59,406 bases of DNA from Reyranella sp. (GTDB lineage: Bacteria; Pseudomonadota; Alphaproteobacteria; Reyranellales; Reyranellaceae), in the NCBI RefSeq assembly GCF_017305915.1, contig NZ_JAFKJN010000039.1, positions 1 to 59,406 on the forward strand, in the 5' to 3' direction. Shown piece by piece: positions 1-9,254 of the stretch. Every line of letters starts with the position of its first letter. Positions within the stretch are counted from its first letter, which is position 1. Made by a program: the position numbers and the translations under genes. Below the pieces are notes generated by a model. That model was not told the DNA's origin. It was given only the letters and a program-made list of their open reading frames with translations, and did no database searches.

Positions 1-676
1 GCGATTGCCCTCCGCACCGCCATCCCGCGGCCAACGGCGCACGGCCAAAACCAGCTTCCGACAGACGCCTTCGGCACGCCTGCTCAACCTCCGCATACCG
101 CTCTCGCGCCGCCTGCCAATCTACCTCTCGGTGAGAAATGCAGGCTAGCGGGAAGGCGACAGCGATATAGGCCAGCTCCTGATGGGCTAACGCGAACAGG
201 ATGCTGGTGCCGATCATGGCGACGCGCGGCCCCCAGCGGCCTTCGAACCAGGCATAGAGCAGACCGCGGAACACCACTTCCTCGGCCAGCGGAGAGAGAA
301 CGCCGATCACCACGAGGCTCGCGGCGGCCTGGTGCGGCTCTCGGACCATCTCGGTCACGTCCTTCAGCAAGGCGGACTCCTGCACCAGCAAGCCCAAGGA
401 AAAACCCAGCGCCAAGGTGCCCGCCACCCCGGCCAGCACGAAGCGCAGGCTCGTCGGTCGGAAGCCCAGCCGTCCGAAGACGTCCTCATGTGAGGCCATT
501 GCCAACGCGACCGCGACCAGCATGGCGACGTAGAAGGCGGCCGAGTTCTCCGACGACGTGGTAGGAGGCACGAGGTACGCAATCCCCCAGTAAACCGGGA
601 TCACGGCCACTACGAAGATCGCGAGCGACCACCAGCGCACCGGCGGGCTCGGGTCTGCTCCCTCGGCGCCGCTCAT
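1..676 (-). CDS. CPBP-family intramembrane metalloprotease-like protein, 3' end outside window
   Basis: Reading from an ATG at 676 the frame stays open to base 1, so the gene is partial at its C-terminus. It contains predicted membrane helices and the CPBP (CAAX protease/bacteriocin-processing) signature EEVVFRGLLYA, followed by the second motif FALAHQELAY. Its ATG overlaps the stop of the upstream paralogue (ATGA), so the two are probably translationally coupled. Oddly, after AVAFPLA the expected third motif (Gly-rich helix, then HxxxN) is replaced by a charged sequence starting CISHREVDWQAARERYAEV, with less biased codons. This may be a truncated or fused copy. Family assignment is good; activity is doubtful because a metal-binding motif is missing from the visible part. 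Confidence 0.7.
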   Translation of the reverse strand, partial: MSGAEGADPSPPVRWWSLAIFVVAVIPVYWGIAYLVPPTTSSENSAAFYVAMLVAVALAMASHEDVFGRLGFRPTSLRFVLAGVAGTLALGFSLGLLVQESALLKDVTEMVREPHQAAASLVVIGVLSPLAEEVVFRGLLYAWFEGRWGPRVAMIGTSILFALAHQELAYIAVAFPLACISHREVDWQAARERYAEVEQACRRRLSEAGFGRAPLAAGWRCGGQS

Positions 677-1332
677 AGGCCGGGCAGGTAGACCGCCGCC
701 AGCAGGGCGAAGCCGTTGTTCAGGATGTGCGCGAACAGCGACGGCAGCAGCGAATCGGTGCGGCGCCGCAGCCAGCCGAACAGCAGGCCGAGCGGCAGCA
801 CCAGGATGACGTGCGCCGGCTCGACGTGGGCGGCGGCGAAGACGAGCGAGCTGATCAGCCACGCGGCCAAGCTGTTCCAGCGGCCGGCGATCCAGCCGTA
901 GAGCAGGCCACGGAACACCAGCTCCTCGACCAGCGGCGCCAGCACGGCCAACAGCAGCAGGCTGATCGCGAGCTGCTTGGGCTCGCGCACGATCTCGATC
1001 ACCTGCTTCATGCCCTGCGGCTCGAGGCCGAACTGGCTGACCCCGATCGACAGAGCGAGCGTGCCCAGCACACCGAACACCGGGTACTTCCAGTTGGCCG
1101 GCCGCAGGCCCAGCGCGGGAATCGCCGCCCAGCCGAGCGGCGCCACCGCCACGATCACGGCCAAGAAGCCGATCACGAAGAAGGCGCCAAGGACGGTCAT
1201 CATCTCCCGATCGGGCAGGAAGGGGACCACGCCGAAGCCGATCGCCGGCAAAGCCGCCAGGAAAATGGCCAGGGACCACCACGGCACCGGCCGGTAGTCT
1301 TTGTAAATCAATGGGTTAACGTCCGTCGGCAA
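673..1332 (-). CDS. CPBP family intramembrane metalloprotease
   Basis: The 219-residue polytopic membrane protein has the three CPBP motifs: EELVFRGLLYG near residue 137, FAAAHVEPAH about 30 residues later, and a C-terminal segment with HILNN. These glutamates, histidines and asparagine form the metal site in characterised CAAX-protease relatives. The substrate cannot be read from sequence; bacterial members process peptides or act in membrane-protein quality control. It is followed by a second, divergent copy with a 4-base overlap, and it is divergently oriented from ffh. Its N-terminus (YKDYRPVPWWSLAIF) resembles that of the paralogue, which supports a tandem duplication. Confidence 0.85.
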   Translation of the reverse strand: MPTDVNPLIYKDYRPVPWWSLAIFLAALPAIGFGVVPFLPDREMMTVLGAFFVIGFLAVIVAVAPLGWAAIPALGLRPANWKYPVFGVLGTLALSIGVSQFGLEPQGMKQVIEIVREPKQLAISLLLLAVLAPLVEELVFRGLLYGWIAGRWNSLAAWLISSLVFAAAHVEPAHVILVLPLGLLFGWLRRRTDSLLPSLFAHILNNGFALLAAVYLPGL

Positions 1333-1484
1333 GCCTTTTGACTCCTCGGCCGGCAGGCCTTATACCCCGGCCGCTCAATCGGTCGTGCCGATTTATAAGT
1401 TCCCCCCTGTGGGGAGCTCCGTTGATCCGCGAAGGTTCGCGCATCGGCGCGATATCTGTTTGGGCGGAGTTTAGTGGCGGAACG

Positions 1485-2894
<1,410 letters not shown>

Positions 2895-2923
2895 AGTTTG
2901 CTGAAGATATCGAAGGAGACAGA

Positions 2924-3289
2924 ATGCTAGCCATCCGCATGAGCCGTCACGGGACGAAGAAGCGCCCGTTCTTCCACATCGTGGTCGCCGATTCGCGCAG
3001 CCCGCGCGACGGCCGCTTCATCGAGAAGCTCGGCACCTACAACCCGCTGCTGCCGCGCGAGCACGAGAAGCGCATCACCATGGACAAGGAGCGCATCGCG
3101 CACTGGCTCAAGGTCGGCGCCCAGCCGTCGGATCGCGTCGCCAAGTTCTTCGCCCAGGCCGAGCTGATGAAGCCGCGCGAGCGGCGCGAGCAGACCAAGA
3201 AGAGCCAGCCCAAGGCCAAGGCGCAGGAGCGCATGAAGGCGGCGGCAGCCGCCGCCGAGAAGCCGGCCGAGGAGGCCGCGGCGAGCTGA
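2924..3289 (+). CDS. rpsP: 30S ribosomal protein S16
   Basis: S16 is a small assembly protein of the 30S body. The 121-residue product has the family core: an N-terminal IRMSRHGTKKRPFFHIVVAD, then GRFIEKLGTYNPL, and the ERIAHWLKVGAQPSD helix. The C-terminus is extended with a Lys/Ala-rich tail typical of alphaproteobacterial S16. A GGAGA ribosome-binding site precedes ATG 2924. Its TGA shares a base with the rimM start (TGATG), which fits coupled expression of ribosomal protein and maturation factor. Confidence 0.97.
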   Translation: MLAIRMSRHGTKKRPFFHIVVADSRSPRDGRFIEKLGTYNPLLPREHEKRITMDKERIAHWLKVGAQPSDRVAKFFAQAELMKPRERREQTKKSQPKAKAQERMKAAAAAAEKPAEEAAAS

Positions 3290-3813
3290 TGGGGTCGGAC
3301 CGCGTCCTGCTCGGCGTCGTCGCGGCGCCGCACGGAGTGCGCGGTCTGGTGCGCATCAAGAGCTTCACCGAGGAGCCGATGGCGGTCGCCGCATATGGCC
3401 CGCTGTCGGACGAGACGGGGAAGAAGGAGTACCGGGTCGAGGCCCTCAGCGCCGCACGCGGCGCGGTTCTGGCCCGGATCGAGGGCGTAGCCGATCGCAC
3501 GGCGGCCGAGGCATTGCGCGGTTTGCGGCTCTACGTGGAGCGCAAGCGATTGCCGGAGGCGGGCGAGCGGCAGTGGTACGAGGCCGACCTGATCGGCCTC
3601 GAGGCGGTCGGCACGGACGGCCGGGATTGGGGGAAGGTCACGGCCTTCCACGATTTCGGCGCCGGGTCGGTGATGGAGGTGTCGGGTGGCGTGATGCTGC
3701 CTTTCACCGACGAGGCAGTGCCCGAGATCGACGTCGAGGGCGGCAAGGTTGTGGTCTCACCGCCGGCGGGCTTGCTCGCCGGGGGCGCGGCCGAGAAGGA
3801 GGACGAGAGCTGA
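3289..3813 (+). CDS. rimM: Ribosome maturation factor RimM
   Basis: RimM binds S19 and helps mature the 30S head. The 174-residue protein has the RimM N-terminal beta-barrel (LLGVVAAPHGVRGLVRIKSFTE), a linker, then the PRC-barrel domain with WYEADLIGLEAV and the typical MLPFTDEAVPEID strand. The start overlaps the rpsP stop by one base. The Asp/Glu-rich C-terminus ends two bases before the GTG of trmD, so rpsP, rimM and trmD are clearly co-transcribed. Confidence 0.95.
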   Translation: MGSDRVLLGVVAAPHGVRGLVRIKSFTEEPMAVAAYGPLSDETGKKEYRVEALSAARGAVLARIEGVADRTAAEALRGLRLYVERKRLPEAGERQWYEADLIGLEAVGTDGRDWGKVTAFHDFGAGSVMEVSGGVMLPFTDEAVPEIDVEGGKVVVSPPAGLLAGGAAEKEDES

Positions 3814-3814
3814 C

Positions 3815-4531
3815 GTGTGGCGCGTGACGGCGCTGACGCTCTTCCCGGAGATGTTTCCGGGCCCGCTGGGCGAGAGCCTGGCCGGCAAGGCATTGAAGGA
3901 AGGCGTATGGGCGCTGGAGGCGGTCGATATCCGGCGGTTCGCCAAGGATCGCCATGGCACGGTGGACGATGCTCCCTTCGGGGGCGGCGCCGGCATGGTG
4001 ATGAAGCCCGACATCCTGTCGGACGCGATCGCCGCGGTGGCGCTGCCAGAAGTGCCCAAGCTGTTGATGTCGCCGCGCGGCAAGCCGTTCAGTCAGGCTT
4101 ACGCGCGCGAGTTGGCCAGGGGACCGGGGGTGATCCTGGTCTGCGGCCGGTTCGAGGGCATCGACGAGCGGGTGATCGAGGCGCAGGCGTTGGAAGAGGT
4201 TTCGGTCGGCGATTTCGTGCTCTCGGGCGGCGAGATCGCGGCCATGGCGGTGATGGACAGTTGCGTACGGCTGCTGCCCGGCGTGATGGGCGCGGCCCGG
4301 TCGGGCGACGAGGAGAGTTTCGAGGACGGATTGCTGGAGTACCCGCACTACACGCGGCCGGCGTCGTGGACCGGACCGGACGGGATCGAGCGGCGCGTGC
4401 CGGAGATCCTGGTCTCGGGCCACCACGGCAAGGTCGCCGAATGGCGGACGAAACAGCGGCAAGAGATCACGCGGGCGCGGCGGCCGGATTTGTGGGCACG
4501 CCGAACCGCGAAGAGAGACGAAGAGAAGTGA
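3815..4531 (+). CDS. trmD: tRNA (guanine-37-N1)-methyltransferase
   Basis: TrmD methylates G37 next to the anticodon and prevents frameshifting. The 238-residue protein begins (M)WRVTALTLFPEMFPGPLG and has DDAPFGGGAGMVMKPD (about 51-66), GRFEGIDERV (111-120) and the trefoil-knot SAM motif VGDFVLSGGEIAAM (131-144). I chose the GTG at 3815: it lies two bases after the rimM stop and matches the family N-terminus. The open frame continues to 3749, but that stretch overlaps rimM and has no homology. Confidence 0.96.
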   Translation: MWRVTALTLFPEMFPGPLGESLAGKALKEGVWALEAVDIRRFAKDRHGTVDDAPFGGGAGMVMKPDILSDAIAAVALPEVPKLLMSPRGKPFSQAYARELARGPGVILVCGRFEGIDERVIEAQALEEVSVGDFVLSGGEIAAMAVMDSCVRLLPGVMGAARSGDEESFEDGLLEYPHYTRPASWTGPDGIERRVPEILVSGHHGKVAEWRTKQRQEITRARRPDLWARRTAKRDEEK

Positions 4532-4547
4532 CGAAAGGACAAGGGCG

Positions 4548-5015
4548 ATGAACATTCTCGACACGCTGGGCCAGGCCCAGATGGACAAGGTCACGGCCGA
4601 ACGGCCGGTGCCGCGTTTCGAACCGGGCGACACGCTGCGCGTGCACGTCAAGGTGCAGGAAGGCAACCGCGAGCGCATCCAGGTCTATGAAGGCCAGTGC
4701 ATCGCGCGCAAGAACGCCGGCGTGAACTCCTCGTTCACCGTGCGCAAGATCTCGTTCGACGAGGGCGTCGAGCGCGTGTTCCCGCTCTACAGCCCGAACA
4801 TCTGGGAGATCGAGGTCGTCCGTAAGGGCATCGTGCGCCGCGCCAAGCTCTATTACCTGCGCGACCTGCGCGGCAAGGCGAGCCGCATCGCCGAGGACGT
4901 CGAGGCCCAGCGCGAGCTGATCGCCGAGCAGACGCCGCGCCGCGAGAAGCTCAAGAAGGAAAAGCCCAAGGAAGAGAAGAATGTGCGGGCCGCCAAGGGC
5001 GGCGGAAAGAAGTAG
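4548..5015 (+). CDS. rplS: 50S ribosomal protein L19
   Basis: L19 sits at the 30S-50S interface. The 155-residue product has the L19 core (PRFEPGDTLRVHVKVQEGNR, RIQVYEGQCIARKN, FTVRKISFDEGVERVFPLYSP and RRAKLYYLRDLRGKASRI). The C-terminus carries a Lys/Glu-rich extension of about 40 residues, common in alphaproteobacteria. An AAGGACAAGGGCG stretch in the 16-base gap after trmD provides the ribosome-binding site. It closes the ffh-to-rplS cluster and runs directly into leuC. Confidence 0.97.
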   Translation: MNILDTLGQAQMDKVTAERPVPRFEPGDTLRVHVKVQEGNRERIQVYEGQCIARKNAGVNSSFTVRKISFDEGVERVFPLYSPNIWEIEVVRKGIVRRAKLYYLRDLRGKASRIAEDVEAQRELIAEQTPRREKLKKEKPKEEKNVRAAKGGGKK

Positions 5016-5022
5016 GCGCACC

Positions 5023-6468
5023 ATGGCGTTCCGCAAGAAGTCGGCCACGCCGCCGCCCCCGCCACCTCCGCCGCGGACCCTGTTCGAGAAGATCTGGGAC
5101 AACCACGTCGTCCATCGCCAGGACGACGGCACCTGCGTCCTCTACATCGACCGTCACCTCGTCCACGAGGTGACCAGCCCGCAGGCCTTCGAGGGCCTGC
5201 GGATGGCCAACCGTCCGGTGCGTCGCACCGACGCCACCATCGCCGTCGCCGACCACAACACGCCGACCACGCCGATCGAGCAGGGCGGCATGGACGAGGA
5301 ATCGCGCATCCAGGTCGAGACGCTCGAGAAGAACGTCGCCGACTTCCACGTGCCGTACTTCGACATGAACGATGCCCGCCGCGGCATCGTGCACGTGATC
5401 GGCCCCGAGCAGGGCCTGACCTTACCGGGCATGACCATCGTGTGCGGCGACAGCCACACCTCGACGCACGGCGCGATGGGCGCGCTGGCCTTCGGCATCG
5501 GCACCTCGGAGGTCGAGCACGTGCTCGCCACCCAGACGCTGATCCAGAAGCCGGCGAAGAACATGCGCGTGTCGGTCGACGGCAGCCTGCCGCTCGGCAT
5601 CACCGGCAAGGACGTGATCCTCGCCATCATCGCCAAGCTCGGCACCGCCGGCGGCACCGGCTACGTGATCGAGTATGCCGGCCGGGCGATCCGCGAGCTG
5701 ACGATGGAAGGCCGCATGACGGTCTGCAACATGTCGATCGAGGCGGGCGCCCGCGCCGGCCTGATCGCGCCGGACGAGACGACCTTCAAGTATCTCTACG
5801 GCCGTCCCTACGCCCCCAAGGGCGGCGCCTGGGACCTGGCGCTCGCGCAGTGGCGTCGCCTGCCGTCCGACAAGGGCGCGACCTTCGACACCCAGATCGA
5901 CCTCAACGCTTCGGACATCCCGCCGATGGTGACCTGGGGCACCAGCCCGCAGGACGCGCTGCCGATCACCGACGTCATTCCCGATCCGGCCAATGCGCCT
6001 GACGAGAACAAGCGCGAGGCGTGGACCCGGTCGCTGGCCTATATGGGCCTGACGCCGGGCACCAAGCTCGTCGACGTGCCGATCGACCGGGTGTTCATCG
6101 GCTCGTGCACCAACGGCCGCATCGAGGACCTGCGCGCTGCCGCCGAGATCGCCCGGGGCCGCAAGGTCGCCGCCGGCGTGTCGGCGATGGTCGTACCGGG
6201 CTCGGGCCTGGTGAAGGCCGAGGCCGAGAAGGAGGGTCTCGACAAGATCTTCCTCGAGGCCGGCTTCGAATGGCGCATCCAGGGCTGCTCGATGTGCCTC
6301 GCCATGAACGCCGACCGGCTGGAGCCGGGCCAGCGCTGCGCCTCGACCTCGAACCGCAACTTCGAAGGCCGGCAGGGCCGCGGTGGGCGCACCCACCTGC
6401 TCAGCCCGGCGATGGCGGCGGCGGCCGCGATCAAGGGCACCCTGGCGGATGTTCGCGATTATCAATAG
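5023..6468 (+). CDS. leuC: 3-isopropylmalate dehydratase large subunit
   Basis: With LeuD this enzyme isomerises 2-isopropylmalate to 3-isopropylmalate in leucine synthesis, using a [4Fe-4S] cluster. The 481-residue product shows the aconitase-family motifs VCGDSHTSTHGAMGALAFGI, FIGSCTNGRIEDL (cluster Cys) and GCSMCLAMNAD (the other two cluster Cys). ATG 5023 is preferred; the frame is open 14 codons further upstream into rplS. The N-terminus has an unusual eight-proline run (residues 10-17) before the normal TLFEKIWDNHVV start. It lies 7 bases after rplS and is followed by a strong terminator. Confidence 0.96.
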   Translation: MAFRKKSATPPPPPPPPRTLFEKIWDNHVVHRQDDGTCVLYIDRHLVHEVTSPQAFEGLRMANRPVRRTDATIAVADHNTPTTPIEQGGMDEESRIQVETLEKNVADFHVPYFDMNDARRGIVHVIGPEQGLTLPGMTIVCGDSHTSTHGAMGALAFGIGTSEVEHVLATQTLIQKPAKNMRVSVDGSLPLGITGKDVILAIIAKLGTAGGTGYVIEYAGRAIRELTMEGRMTVCNMSIEAGARAGLIAPDETTFKYLYGRPYAPKGGAWDLALAQWRRLPSDKGATFDTQIDLNASDIPPMVTWGTSPQDALPITDVIPDPANAPDENKREAWTRSLAYMGLTPGTKLVDVPIDRVFIGSCTNGRIEDLRAAAEIARGRKVAAGVSAMVVPGSGLVKAEAEKEGLDKIFLEAGFEWRIQGCSMCLAMNADRLEPGQRCASTSNRNFEGRQGRGGRTHLLSPAMAAAAAIKGTLADVRDYQ

Positions 6469-6513
6469 GCGCGACTACCGATAGCCGGGGCACAACGGAC
6501 AGTGGTAATCTTC

Positions 6514-6549
6514 GCGGGCGGTGCAGCAATGCACCGCCCGCTTTCTTTC
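6514..6549 (+). terminator. Rho-independent terminator after leuC
   Basis: A perfect 12-bp stem (GCGGGCGGTGCA / TGCACCGCCCGC) with the tetraloop GCAA is followed directly by TTTCTTTC. It lies 45 bases after the leuC stop and just before the first RDD gene. Transcription from rplS-leuC should largely stop here, so leuD and leuB probably need their own promoter. Confidence 0.9.
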
Positions 6550-6560
6550 GGGAGGACGCC

Positions 6561-7142
6561 ATGCCCTCGGTGCCCAATTCGGGCCCTGCCGCACCGCCGC
6601 CGCCGGTCTGGGACGCGACGCCGAGCGGCACGGTCCCGGCGCGATATGCCGGCTTCTGGCTGCGCGCGGTGGCAGCGCTCATCGACGGCATCGCCTTGAT
6701 CATCGTCTGGGAGATCCTGTCGTTCTTCATTCCGAGGCCGACCGACCTGACGCCGCCCGCGCCGGACAGCGGCCTGGAGGTCCAGCTCGCCTACTTCCGG
6801 GCGCTCCTGGACAGTCCGGCGCCGACTCTGTCCGCGCTCGTCACCGCCGTCGTCTCCTGGGCGTACTTCGCGTTCCAGGAGACCTCGAAGGCCCAGGCGA
6901 CGCTCGGCAAGCGCGTGCTCGGCATCCGGGTGTCCACTCAGGACGGCGGCCGGCTCAGCCTGGGGGCGGCCACGCTGCGCACCTGGCCGATGTATCTCCA
7001 CAACATCGCCTGGCTCGTGTCCGGGTGGCTGAACTTCGTCGTCCTGTTCCTGGCTTTCATCGCCTGCATCGCCGTCGCCTTCTCCAGCCGCAAGCAGGGG
7101 CTGCACGACAAGATGGCAGGCGCCCTTCTCACCCGGAATTAA
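6561..7142 (+). CDS. RDD-domain membrane protein
   Basis: The 193-residue protein has a Pro-rich N-terminus (GPAAPPPPVWDATPSG) and then the RDD domain. The Arg and Asp residues of the name are in YAGFWLRAVAALIDGIALI, and the second RDD motif is TLGKRVLGIRV...DGGRLSLGAATLR. There are about three to four hydrophobic segments, and it ends with the usual RKQGLHDKMAGALL. RDD proteins are membrane proteins, and some have been linked to Na+ or Li+/H+ transport; no function is assigned here. ATG 6561 is preceded by GGGAGGACGCC. It is the first of two tandem RDD paralogues that share the same Pro-rich start. Confidence 0.85.
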   Translation: MPSVPNSGPAAPPPPVWDATPSGTVPARYAGFWLRAVAALIDGIALIIVWEILSFFIPRPTDLTPPAPDSGLEVQLAYFRALLDSPAPTLSALVTAVVSWAYFAFQETSKAQATLGKRVLGIRVSTQDGGRLSLGAATLRTWPMYLHNIAWLVSGWLNFVVLFLAFIACIAVAFSSRKQGLHDKMAGALLTRN

Positions 7143-7153
7143 TCGAGGAGCCC

Positions 7154-7636
7154 ATGGCCGCCGTACTCCCTTCCCCGTCCCGTCCTGCTCCGCCGCCACC
7201 GCCGGTCTGGCACGCAGACCGCGCCCCGGCGACCGGCTACGGCGGCCTCGCGATCCGGGCCGTTGCCGGGATGATCGACGGCATCGCGGTCGGCGCCGTC
7301 GCGGCCGCCGCGATCGTGCTGCTCGGCTCGAAACTGGCGATCCCCTTCCGGTTCGGGCCCGAATTCGCGCTCGCGAGCGTGCTCGTCGGCTGGCTCTACT
7401 TCGGCCTGCTGGAAAGCTCCGACTACGGGGCGACGCTCGGCAAGTGGATCCTGGGCCTCCGGGTGGTCGACGACCAGGGCGGCCGCATCTCCTTCCTGCG
7501 GGCGAGCGGGCGGTTCTTCGCGAAGTTCATTTCCGCCCTCATCCTGACGATCGGCTTCATCATGGTGGCGCTCACCGACCGCAAGCGGGCCCTGCACGAC
7601 ATCCTCGCCGGCACCCTGGTCGTCACGGTCCGCTGA
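7154..7636 (+). CDS. RDD-domain membrane protein, tandem paralogue
   Basis: The 160-residue protein repeats the architecture of its neighbour in shorter form: a Pro-rich start (PSRPAPPPPPVWHAD), GGLAIRAVAGMIDGIAVGAV with the first R/D pair, SDYGATLGKWILGLRVVDD, and a C-terminal DRKRALHDILAGTLVV. Three hydrophobic segments are visible. GAGGAG lies just upstream of ATG 7154. It is 11 bases from the preceding gene and 7 from the following TM2 gene, so the three probably form one transcription unit of small membrane proteins. Confidence 0.83.
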   Translation: MAAVLPSPSRPAPPPPPVWHADRAPATGYGGLAIRAVAGMIDGIAVGAVAAAAIVLLGSKLAIPFRFGPEFALASVLVGWLYFGLLESSDYGATLGKWILGLRVVDDQGGRISFLRASGRFFAKFISALILTIGFIMVALTDRKRALHDILAGTLVVTVR

Positions 7637-7643
7637 GCCGACC

Positions 7644-7973
7644 ATGACGCTACCAACCAACGCGCCGCCGCCGCCGATGTCGGATGCCGCACGCCTGATG
7701 CAGTACGATGCCGCCAAGAAGTCGACCGGCATCGCCTATCTCCTGTGGTTCTTCCTGGGCGGCCTCGGCGTGCACCGGTTCTATCTCGGCCAGACCGGGA
7801 CCGGCGTGGCGATGGCCATCATCTTCGTGATCTCCTGGATCACCGTCTTCATCGGCATCGGCTTCATCGGGCTTGCCGCCATCGGGATCTGGCTGATCGT
7901 CGATGCCTTCCTGATCCCCGGCATCACGGCGCGCGCGAACATGGAGCTGGCGACCCGGCTGGGCAGGCCCTGA
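7644..7973 (+). CDS. TM2-domain membrane protein
   Basis: The 109-residue protein contains a TM2 domain: AYLLWFFLGGLGVHRFYLG (first helix, ending in the HRFYLG motif), then a second helix pair (AMAIIFVISWITVFIGIGFIG) and the IGIWLIVDAFLIPG segment. TM2 proteins are small two-helix membrane proteins of unknown biochemical role. It follows the two RDD genes closely and shares the Pro-rich cytosolic start (NAPPPPMSDAARL). Two hydrophobic helices and the DA(F/A)LIP motif make the family call firm. Confidence 0.87.
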   Translation: MTLPTNAPPPPMSDAARLMQYDAAKKSTGIAYLLWFFLGGLGVHRFYLGQTGTGVAMAIIFVISWITVFIGIGFIGLAAIGIWLIVDAFLIPGITARANMELATRLGRP

Positions 7974-8003
7974 TGGTCAAGCCGCGCCAAGCGGCATAGC
8001 CTG

Positions 8004-8046
8004 CCCCTGGGCCAGCCGAGTGCGTGCTGGCTGGCCGACCCAGGGG
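8004..8046. other. Strong hairpin before the GYD gene
   Basis: The arms CCCCTGGG+CCAGCC and GGCTGG...CCCAGGGG can pair across an 11-base loop. There is no T-tract. It lies in the gap after the TM2 gene, and its 3' arm ends 7 bases before the next ATG. It could be a Rho-assisted terminator, or it could mask the ribosome-binding site of the GYD gene. Confidence 0.5.
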
Positions 8047-8053
8047 GTCGAAC

Positions 8054-8386
8054 ATGCCGATCTACATGTATCAAGCGGCGTACACCGCCGAGTCATGGGC
8101 GGCGCAACTCAAGAATCCTCAGAATCGCGTCGAGGCCGTGGGCCGGACGCTGTGCGAGGCGGCAGGCGGTAAACTGCTTGGCGCCTGGTACTGCTTCGGC
8201 GACTACGACCTCGTCATCGTCGCCGACGTACCCGACAACGCCAGCATGTCGGCCGTTGCCCTGGCGGTCGCTGCCGGCGGCGCCATCAAGTCCGCCAAGA
8301 CGACGGTCCTGATGCCCGGGACGGAGATCGTCTCCGCCCTGCAGAAGGCCGGCACGGTCGCCAAGGGCTACAAGGCGGCCCGCTAG
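8054..8386 (+). CDS. GYD-domain protein
   Basis: The 110-residue soluble protein begins MPIYMYQAAYTAESWAAQLK and has the features of the GYD family: a ferredoxin-like fold with AVGRTLCEAAGGKLLGAWYCFGDYDLVIVADVPD, in which the Gly-Asp-Tyr (GDYD) stretch gives the family its character, and a closing TTVLMPGTEIVSALQKA. Members are small proteins of unknown function. ATG 8054 is chosen over an open extension of 10 codons because of the family start. It sits between the RDD/TM2 group and leuD, flanked by hairpins on both sides. Confidence 0.85.
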   Translation: MPIYMYQAAYTAESWAAQLKNPQNRVEAVGRTLCEAAGGKLLGAWYCFGDYDLVIVADVPDNASMSAVALAVAAGGAIKSAKTTVLMPGTEIVSALQKAGTVAKGYKAAR

Positions 8387-8398
8387 ACCTCGTCCATT

Positions 8399-8424
8399 GG
8401 GGACGCCGGTCCGTCCGGCGCCCC
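8399..8424 (+). terminator. Hairpin after the GYD gene, possible terminator
   Basis: GGGG-A-CGCCGG and CCGGCG-CCCC form a near-perfect stem around TCCGT, starting 12 bases after the GYD stop. No T-run follows, so intrinsic termination is uncertain. The remaining 85 bases before leuD could hold a promoter, but I see no clear -35/-10 pair. Confidence 0.45.
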
Positions 8425-8509
8425 CCATGGCGACCCCATGGCACCCCCGTCGCACCGGCTTGACGGGCCGGCTGAAAGCCCGTTTATTCCGGCGTCCACG
8501 AGGGAAAAC

Positions 8510-9124
8510 ATGGAAAAATTCACGACGCTGCGCGGCGTCGCCGCACCGATGCCGATGGTCAATATCGACACCGATATGATCATCCCGAAGAACTTCCTGA
8601 AGACCATCAAGCGCACCGGGCTGAAGGACGGCCTGTTCTACGAGATGCGCTGGACGCCCGATGGCCAGAAGAAGGACTTCATCCTCGACCAGCCGGCCTA
8701 CCAGAACGCCAAGATCATCGTCGCCGGCCCGAATTTCGGCTGCGGCTCGAGCCGCGAGCACGCGCCGTGGGCGTTGCTCGACTTCGGCATCCGCTGCGTG
8801 ATCTCGGAGAACTTCGCCGACATCTTCTACAACAACTGCTTCAAGAACGGCATCCTGCCGATCAAGGTGCCGAAGGAAGTGATCGACAAGCTGATGGACG
8901 ATGCGAGCCGCGGCTCCAACGCCGTCATCGAGGTCGACCTCGAGAAGCAGGAGATCAAGGGCCCGGACGGCGGCACCGTCCATTTCGACATCGATCCGTT
9001 CCGCAAGCGCTGCCTGCTGGAAGGGCTCGACGACATCGGGCTCACGATGGAGAAGTCGTCCGAGATCGACGACTTCGAGAAGAAGCAGAAAGAATCGCAG
9101 CCCTGGCTGCACGCCGCGGAGTAA
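8510..9124 (+). CDS. leuD: 3-isopropylmalate dehydratase small subunit
   Basis: LeuD is the swivel subunit that completes the LeuC active site. The 204-residue protein has the family start MEKFTTLRGVAAPMPMVNID, then TDMIIPKNFLK, the PNFGCGSSREHAPWAL loop with the substrate-binding Ser/Arg, and the NNCFKNGILPI segment. The start at 8510 is preceded by GAGGGAAAAC. It is separated from leuC by four unrelated small genes and from leuB by a repeat hairpin. Confidence 0.96.
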   Translation: MEKFTTLRGVAAPMPMVNIDTDMIIPKNFLKTIKRTGLKDGLFYEMRWTPDGQKKDFILDQPAYQNAKIIVAGPNFGCGSSREHAPWALLDFGIRCVISENFADIFYNNCFKNGILPIKVPKEVIDKLMDDASRGSNAVIEVDLEKQEIKGPDGGTVHFDIDPFRKRCLLEGLDDIGLTMEKSSEIDDFEKKQKESQPWLHAAE

Positions 9125-9146
9125 CGCTCCGCTCCTCCGACGCACC

Positions 9147-9216
9147 GTGTCATCCCGAGCGAAGCGCGGGATCTATACTGATCGGCATAGATCCCTCGCT
9201 TCGCTCGGGATGACAC
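9147..9216. repeat. Intergenic hairpin repeat (family 1, TCATCCCGAGCGAAGCG variant)
   Basis: Two 30-base arms (9147-9176 and 9187-9216) are complementary with one mismatch and enclose a 10-base loop. The arm contains TCATCCCGAGCGAAGCG. The GAGCGAAGCG core is shared with repeats at 44456-44561 and 50565-50949. It sits between leuD and leuB and resembles REP-type extragenic palindromes. Confidence 0.85.
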
Positions 9217-9254
9217 CGTCCCCTGCCCTAAGCACCATACCCGAGAGATTCCAA

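Noticed and set aside
6469..6560. Leucine attenuator or T-box upstream of the RDD genes
   Set aside because: The stem is a plain terminator after leuC; there is no leader peptide with Leu codons and no T-box motif, and the downstream genes are unrelated to leucine.
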